64,000 bases of DNA from Collimonas pratensis (GTDB taxonomy: Bacteria; Pseudomonadota; Gammaproteobacteria; Burkholderiales; Burkholderiaceae_D): positions 1,798,001 to 1,862,000 of the forward strand of contig NZ_CP013234.1 in the NCBI RefSeq assembly GCF_001584185.1, read 5' to 3'. A program made the position numbers and the translations under genes. Below are positions 60,213-64,000 of this stretch, one piece after another. The notes beneath the pieces are model-generated. The model was not told where the DNA came from and made no database searches. It was given only the letters and a program-made list of their open reading frames with translations. Each line of letters opens with the position of its first letter. Position 1 is the stretch's first letter.

Positions 60213-61460
60213 ATGGAAAAAAATCTGGCCGCGCTTAGCGCACAAAACGACAGCCTTCTCGATATGCCGGCCCACGTGGCCAGCACAGCATCGCCGCTGC
60301 GCTCCTGGCTGTCGGTGGTGTCGGTGGCGATAGGTGCTTTTGCTTTCGTGACGACGGAATTCCTGCCGGTGGGTTTGCTGCCGCAGATCGCCAGCGATCT
60401 TGGCGTCTCGCCGGGTACCGCCGGCCTGATGGTGACGACGCCCGGCATCATCGCCGCCATTTCGGCGCCGGGTCTGATGCTGGGGGCAGGGCGCATCGAT
60501 CGCCGCTTCATTCTGCTGGCGCTTTCCATCCTGTTGCTGACATCGAACCTGGTGTCGGCCTTTGCGCCAAGCTTCGGCATCATGCTGCTGGGCCGGGCCC
60601 TGCTGGGGGCGGCCCTGGGCGGCTTCTGGACCTTGGCGCTGGCGACTGCGGGGCGGCTGGTGCGGCAAGAGCATGCGGCCAAGGCGACCGCGATGATACT
60701 GAGCGGCGTCACCTTCGCTACCGTGATAGGGGTACCGCTTGGTACCTTCATCAGCGGGTTGTATTCGTGGCGCGCATCGTTCATCGCTACCGGCGCATTG
60801 GCTGCGGTGGCGCTGGCGGCGCAAGCTTTTCTGTTGCCGGCCTTGCCGTCAAAAGCAGCGATCCGTTTCAGTGACCTGCGTGCCTTGCTGAGCCGGCCCA
60901 CAGCCCGCAAGAGCTTGCTGATGGTGGCGCTGGTGTTTGGCGCGCACTTCTCGTCCTACACCTATGTCACGCCGTTCCTGGCGCAAAACAACTTCAGCTT
61001 GCCGGCGATTACCTCTGTGCTGCTGGGCTTCGGCTTCGTCGGCTTTATCGCCAACCTGGCGATCTCGACGGCTGTGACGCGTCATCTGCAGGCTTCGCTG
61101 TTCGCCATGGTGGCGATCTTGCTGGTGGCCCTGGTGACATTGCCGCTGGTGCATGCGTCACCGGCTGCGGTAGCGGTCATGGTGCTGGCCTGGGGCGTTG
61201 CCTTCGGCGCCATCCCGTTGTGCCTCAGCATCTGGCTGCAACTGTCTTCGCCTGATTTGCCGGAAGCCGGTTCGGCGCTGTTTGTCAGCATCGTCCAGGT
61301 AGCGATCGCGCTCGGCTCCTTCACCGGCGGTGTGGTGGTCGATGCGGTGGGAATTTCCGCCACGCTGTGGCTGGGCGGTTTCCTGGCGCTGATCAGCCTG
61401 GCGGTGATCGCCAGCTTTGGCATGGGCAACAAGAAATTGGCGGAAATACTCGGCAAGTAA
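60213..61460 (+). CDS. MFS exporter (DHA1/arabinose-efflux-like)
   Basis: A 415-aa twelve-helix transporter: SVAIGAFAFVTTEFLPVGLLP and GLMVTTPGIIAAISAPGLML are typical of the YdhP/SotB-like drug-efflux group; LLGRALLGAALGGFWTLALATAG is helix 4 with motif C features, given as LLGRALLGAALGGFW. ATG 60213 has AGGGGAG upstream; the GTG at 60060 would add 51 atypical residues and lies inside the operator region. Likely repressed by the Rrf2 protein. Confidence 0.9.
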   Translation: MEKNLAALSAQNDSLLDMPAHVASTASPLRSWLSVVSVAIGAFAFVTTEFLPVGLLPQIASDLGVSPGTAGLMVTTPGIIAAISAPGLMLGAGRIDRRFILLALSILLLTSNLVSAFAPSFGIMLLGRALLGAALGGFWTLALATAGRLVRQEHAAKATAMILSGVTFATVIGVPLGTFISGLYSWRASFIATGALAAVALAAQAFLLPALPSKAAIRFSDLRALLSRPTARKSLLMVALVFGAHFSSYTYVTPFLAQNNFSLPAITSVLLGFGFVGFIANLAISTAVTRHLQASLFAMVAILLVALVTLPLVHASPAAVAVMVLAWGVAFGAIPLCLSIWLQLSSPDLPEAGSALFVSIVQVAIALGSFTGGVVVDAVGISATLWLGGFLALISLAVIASFGMGNKKLAEILGK

Positions 61461-61518
61461 GCAGCAAGTAAGTAAGCAGCAAACAAATCGTCAGACCGGC
61501 CAAGGCCGCTGCGTCTTG

Positions 61519-62440
61519 CTAGCTCCGCACCGGGGCGGCGTGGCGCAGCGGCCTTGCTGCATTAGTAGGCGCCGGTTTGTCTGGCGCCGGCCGTGCTGCC
61601 CATTGGCCGAGCCAGACACTGGCCAGGATGATCGCCGCGCCCAGTATCTGCAGCGGCGCCAGTTGCTGGTCCAGCACCAGCCAGCCAAGCACGGTGGCAG
61701 TCACCGGGCTCAGCAGGCCGAGCGAGGCAGCGGCTGCCGGCTGCAGCCTCTGCAAGCCGCGGAACCACAGCCAGTAAGTGAGGCCGGCGCCGACCAGGCC
61801 CAGATAGGCGAAGCCGGCGATGTTTTGCGCGCTCAGCGCAGGCAGCGGGTTCCAGCCACAGGGCCAGCGGCAACAGCAGCAAGCCGCCCGCGCTCAATTG
61901 CCAGGCGGTGAAAGTCAGCGGCGCTACCGGTGCGCGCCAGCGTTTGCTGAGTGTGGTGCCGATCGCCATCGACAGCGTGCCGAGCAAGCCGGCGCCTATG
62001 CCCCAGGCATCGAGCGCGGCGGCTGGCGTCAATACCAGCAAAGCGACGCCGGCGATGCCGGCGGCGCCGGCCAGCAGCCCCAGGCGGCGCGGCGCCTGCT
62101 TGAACATCAGCCAGGAAAACAGCAGCACCAGCAGCGGTTGGATAGCGCCGACGGTGGCGGCGACGCCGCCCGGCAAGCGGTAGGCCGAGACGAACAACAG
62201 CGACCAGAAAATGGTGAAGTTGAGCGCGCCCAGCACGAACACGCGCAGCCACCAGATGCCGCTCGGCAGCTGACGCAGCAATACCAGCAGCAACAGGCCG
62301 ACCGGCAGCGCGCGCAGCATTGCCAGCATCAGCGGATGTCCGGCCGGCAGCAGCTGCGTCGTTACCAGATAGGTGCTGCCCCAGATGGCCGGCGCAATCG
62401 CGGTCAGCAGGGTGTCGCCAAGAAGTGAGGGTTTTTTCAT
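61519..62440 (-). pseudogene. EamA/DMT-family transporter, frameshifted
   Basis: A ten-helix drug/metabolite transporter. From ATG 62440 (MKKPSLLGDTLLTAIAPAIW) the frame is normal to helix 7 (ALWLEP, 61850). There GGG at 61847-61849 (plus strand) appears to hold one extra base: one frame over, the sequence continues LPALSAQNIAGFAYLGLVGA and RLQPAAAASLGLLSPVTATV to a stop at 61519. As written the protein has an aberrant tail to 61562. Either a recent loss of function or a sequencing error in a homopolymer. Confidence 0.87.
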
Positions 62441-62459
62441 GATATATCTCTATATAAAC

Positions 62460-62477
62460 TATCTCTATGTCAAGATA
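62460..62477. promoter_or_regulatory. Predicted MarR operator 1
   Basis: TATCTCTATGTCAAGATA, with ends TATCT/AGATA inverted. Shares TGTCAAGATA with the site at 62496. In the space between the divergent EamA and MarR genes. Confidence 0.5.
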
Positions 62478-62495
62478 AATACATTTTACAGAAAG

Positions 62496-62515
62496 ATCTC
62501 TTGATGTCAAGATAT
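62496..62515. promoter_or_regulatory. Predicted MarR operator 2
   Basis: ATCTCTTGATGTCAAGATAT, a near-perfect palindrome around CTTGA-TG-TCAAG. Close to the MarR start at 62554, so it may give autoregulation and control of the divergent transporter. Confidence 0.6.
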
Positions 62516-62553
62516 GGTCTTATATCCATCATTATTTGAATAGAGTGTGCGCA

Positions 62554-63045
62554 ATGACAGTGGATAAGGTTGATAAGATTCTTGAGCAATGGCAAAACGA
62601 GCGCCCCGACCTAGACAGCTCGCCAATGGGGGTGATCGGCCGCATCAGCCGCCTCTCGCATTACCTGGAGCGCGGGGTGAATGACGGCCTCGAGCCGTTC
62701 GGCCTTACCAACTGGTCGTTCGACGTGCTGGCGACCTTGCGCCGGGCCGGCGCGCCATATCGGCTATCGCCGAATGCGCTGCTGCAGTCGCTGATGATTA
62801 CCTCGGGCACCATGACCAACCGCATCGATCACCTGGAGCGTGCCGGACTGGTCGAGCGCGCCCACAATCCGGATGACCGGCGCAGCGTTCTGATTACCTT
62901 GACTGCCGCCGGCCTGGCGTTGGTGGAGCGGGCGGTGGCGGCGCATGTGCGCAACGAGCAGCGCTTGCTGGCGCACATGAGCACCCAGGATCAGGCGCAG
63001 CTGGCGGGGTTGCTGCGGCAGTTTCTGCTCGGGCTGGAGTCCTGA
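62554..63045 (+). CDS. MarR-family transcriptional regulator
   Basis: A 163-aa regulator: ISRLSHYLERGVNDGLEPFG, then winged HTH with SPNALLQSLMITSGTMTNRIDHLERAGLV (core LMITSGTMTNRIDHLERAGL) and wing HNPDDRRSVLITLTAAG. ATG 62554; TTG 62536 is a possible earlier start. Divergent from the EamA transporter across 113 bp with two palindromic sites. Confidence 0.93.
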   Translation: MTVDKVDKILEQWQNERPDLDSSPMGVIGRISRLSHYLERGVNDGLEPFGLTNWSFDVLATLRRAGAPYRLSPNALLQSLMITSGTMTNRIDHLERAGLVERAHNPDDRRSVLITLTAAGLALVERAVAAHVRNEQRLLAHMSTQDQAQLAGLLRQFLLGLES

Positions 63046-63235
63046 GGTCCTGGCGGGCTGCGGCTGTCCGGTTGGTCGGAGAATTTGATAGACTGAACGA
63101 TCATTCAAATTCCAGGGCCATCTTAATCCTCGGTTGAATTTTTGCGCCGGGTAGAGTGGCAGCGACGAGTTATTGCTAGCTGCCTTTTTTATCGAAATAA
63201 GACTGATCGTTCATTCCCGTAAATGAGATGGGCGA

Positions 63236-63270
63236 AAAAAAACGCTGCGCATGATTGGCAGCGTTTTTTT
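63236..63270. terminator. Terminator between converging marR and efp genes
   Basis: AAAAACGCTGC and GCAGCGTTTTT form a stem with an 11-nt loop, with A8 on one side and T7 on the other, so it works in both directions. It lies 18 bp after the efp stop. Confidence 0.85.
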
Positions 63271-63287
63271 GTGAGCAGAAGGGGCTA

Positions 63288-63857
63288 TTAAGCGCGCTTC
63301 TTGAACTCGTTGGTGCGTGTGTCGATTTCGATCATGTCGTCGGAGCTGACGAACAGCGGCACCATGACGATGTGCTGGTTGGCTTCGATGGCGTTTTCGA
63401 TCTTGGCTTCTTTCAGGACGTTGCCCGAAGTGTTGCCCTTGACCGCTGGCTCCGAGTACACAACCTGGCGCTGGATGGTGGTCGGCAGTTCGACCGAGAT
63501 TGCCTTGCCGTCGTAAAACACGGCTTCGCATTCCATGCCGTCTTTCAGGTAGTGCAGGGCGTCGCCCAGGTTTTCTTCTTCGATTTCGTATTGTTCGTAA
63601 TCAGCGTCCATGAACACGAACAGCGGATCGGCGAAGTACGAATAAGTGACTGGCTTCTTGTCGAGCACGACCACGTCGAACTTGTCGTCGCCGCGGAAAA
63701 CGTTTTCCATCGGGGCGTTGGTCAGCAGGTTCTTCAGTTTCCACTTGTAGGTGAAGCCCGTGCGGCTCGAACCGTTGACGTCAGAGCGCAGGACGATCAT
63801 AGGCTTGCTGTCAACCATGATGATGTTGCCGACACGAATTTCTTTTGCTGGTTTCAT
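63288..63857 (-). CDS. efp: Elongation factor P
   Basis: A 189-aa EF-P, which relieves ribosome stalling at polyproline. Three-domain EF-P pattern with [40 protein letters not shown] and the C-terminal [20 protein letters not shown]. The loop [11 protein letters not shown] has arginine at position 32, the residue rhamnosylated by EarP in many beta- and gammaproteobacteria, instead of the lysine of the EpmA type. earP, often adjacent, is not in this window and may lie just beyond its end. ATG 63857. Confidence 0.97.
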   Translation of the reverse strand: MKPAKEIRVGNIIMVDSKPMIVLRSDVNGSSRTGFTYKWKLKNLLTNAPMENVFRGDDKFDVVVLDKKPVTYSYFADPLFVFMDADYEQYEIEEENLGDALHYLKDGMECEAVFYDGKAISVELPTTIQRQVVYSEPAVKGNTSGNVLKEAKIENAIEANQHIVMVPLFVSSDDMIEIDTRTNEFKKRA

Positions 63858-64000
63858 AGCGAATATACGTAAAAAGTAGGTTGCATAAAAATCATCTGTA
63901 GCCTACTGGCAGGAAGCACCGCAAGCCCACGTATGATTGAATTTTAGAATGCGTCAAAAATTAGCCCTATATTTTAACCTATTTTTTCATGCCCCTTACT
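63858..64000. other. Upstream region of efp at the window end
   Basis: 143 bp that become AT-rich toward 64000. Contains the efp promoter region on the minus strand; no gene is visible before the window ends. Confidence 0.5.

Noticed and set aside
1..64000. tRNA, rRNA and known riboswitch elements.
   Set aside because: Scanning for T-arm motifs (GGTTCGAxTCC), rRNA segments and common riboswitch cores gave nothing convincing; a covariance-model search was not possible here.

Overview
The window looks like chromosome from a betaproteobacterium of the Oxalobacteraceae. The high-GC codon use, the dnaX-ybaB-recR order, an arginine-32 type elongation factor P and the general protein character suggest Collimonas or a close relative. 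The genus is inference; no marker gene such as rRNA is present.

Layout. (1) 0-3.4 kb: replication and repair core (dnaX, ybaB, recR), ending in a strong terminator. (2) 3.5-13.5 kb: an ABC importer of the sulfonate/nitrate/taurine type whose permease is frameshifted. It is followed by a tight operon for a molybdenum hydroxylase (Tat-exported large subunit, 2x[2Fe-2S] subunit, triheme lipoprotein cytochrome), the maturation factor XdhC and a small cupin. (3) 13.6-19.3 kb: a TonB, a nucleoside-permease-like periplasmic protein, two lipoproteins (one ending in a TonB C-terminal domain), a TAXI binding protein and YjdM. (4) 19.5-26.9 kb: mostly minus-strand genes, with a methyltransferase remnant and a 1198-bp IS3-family element. 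That element cut the last 18 codons off a saccharopine-dehydrogenase-like gene; a 4-bp target duplication lets the original reading frame be rebuilt exactly. (5) 27-36 kb: LysR/quinone oxidoreductase pair, esterase, acetyltransferases, AraC regulator, DUF1439 protein and a polysaccharide lyase. (6) 36-49.3 kb: an accessory region with a pair of 140-bp MITE-like elements, another IS3-family element, three consecutive divergent regulator/enzyme modules (one LysR, two ABATE-CGNR), a dead EamA gene, and a run of small same-strand orphan genes ending in a rifamycin ADP-ribosyltransferase (arr). This is where horizontal gain is clearest. (7) 49.4-64 kb: a ClpP-fold secreted protein, LysR, a branched-chain-amino-acid type binding protein with mmsA-mmsB (valine catabolism), an aspartoacylase-family enzyme with an MFS carrier and LysR, an Rrf2-regulated MFS exporter with clear operators, a frameshifted EamA transporter with a divergent MarR regulator, and efp.

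Intergenic spaces carry several families of palindromic repeats. Three single-base or nonsense lesions (permease, two EamA genes) may be real decay or, for the two in G/C homopolymers, sequencing error. No rRNA, tRNA, CRISPR array or prophage was seen.
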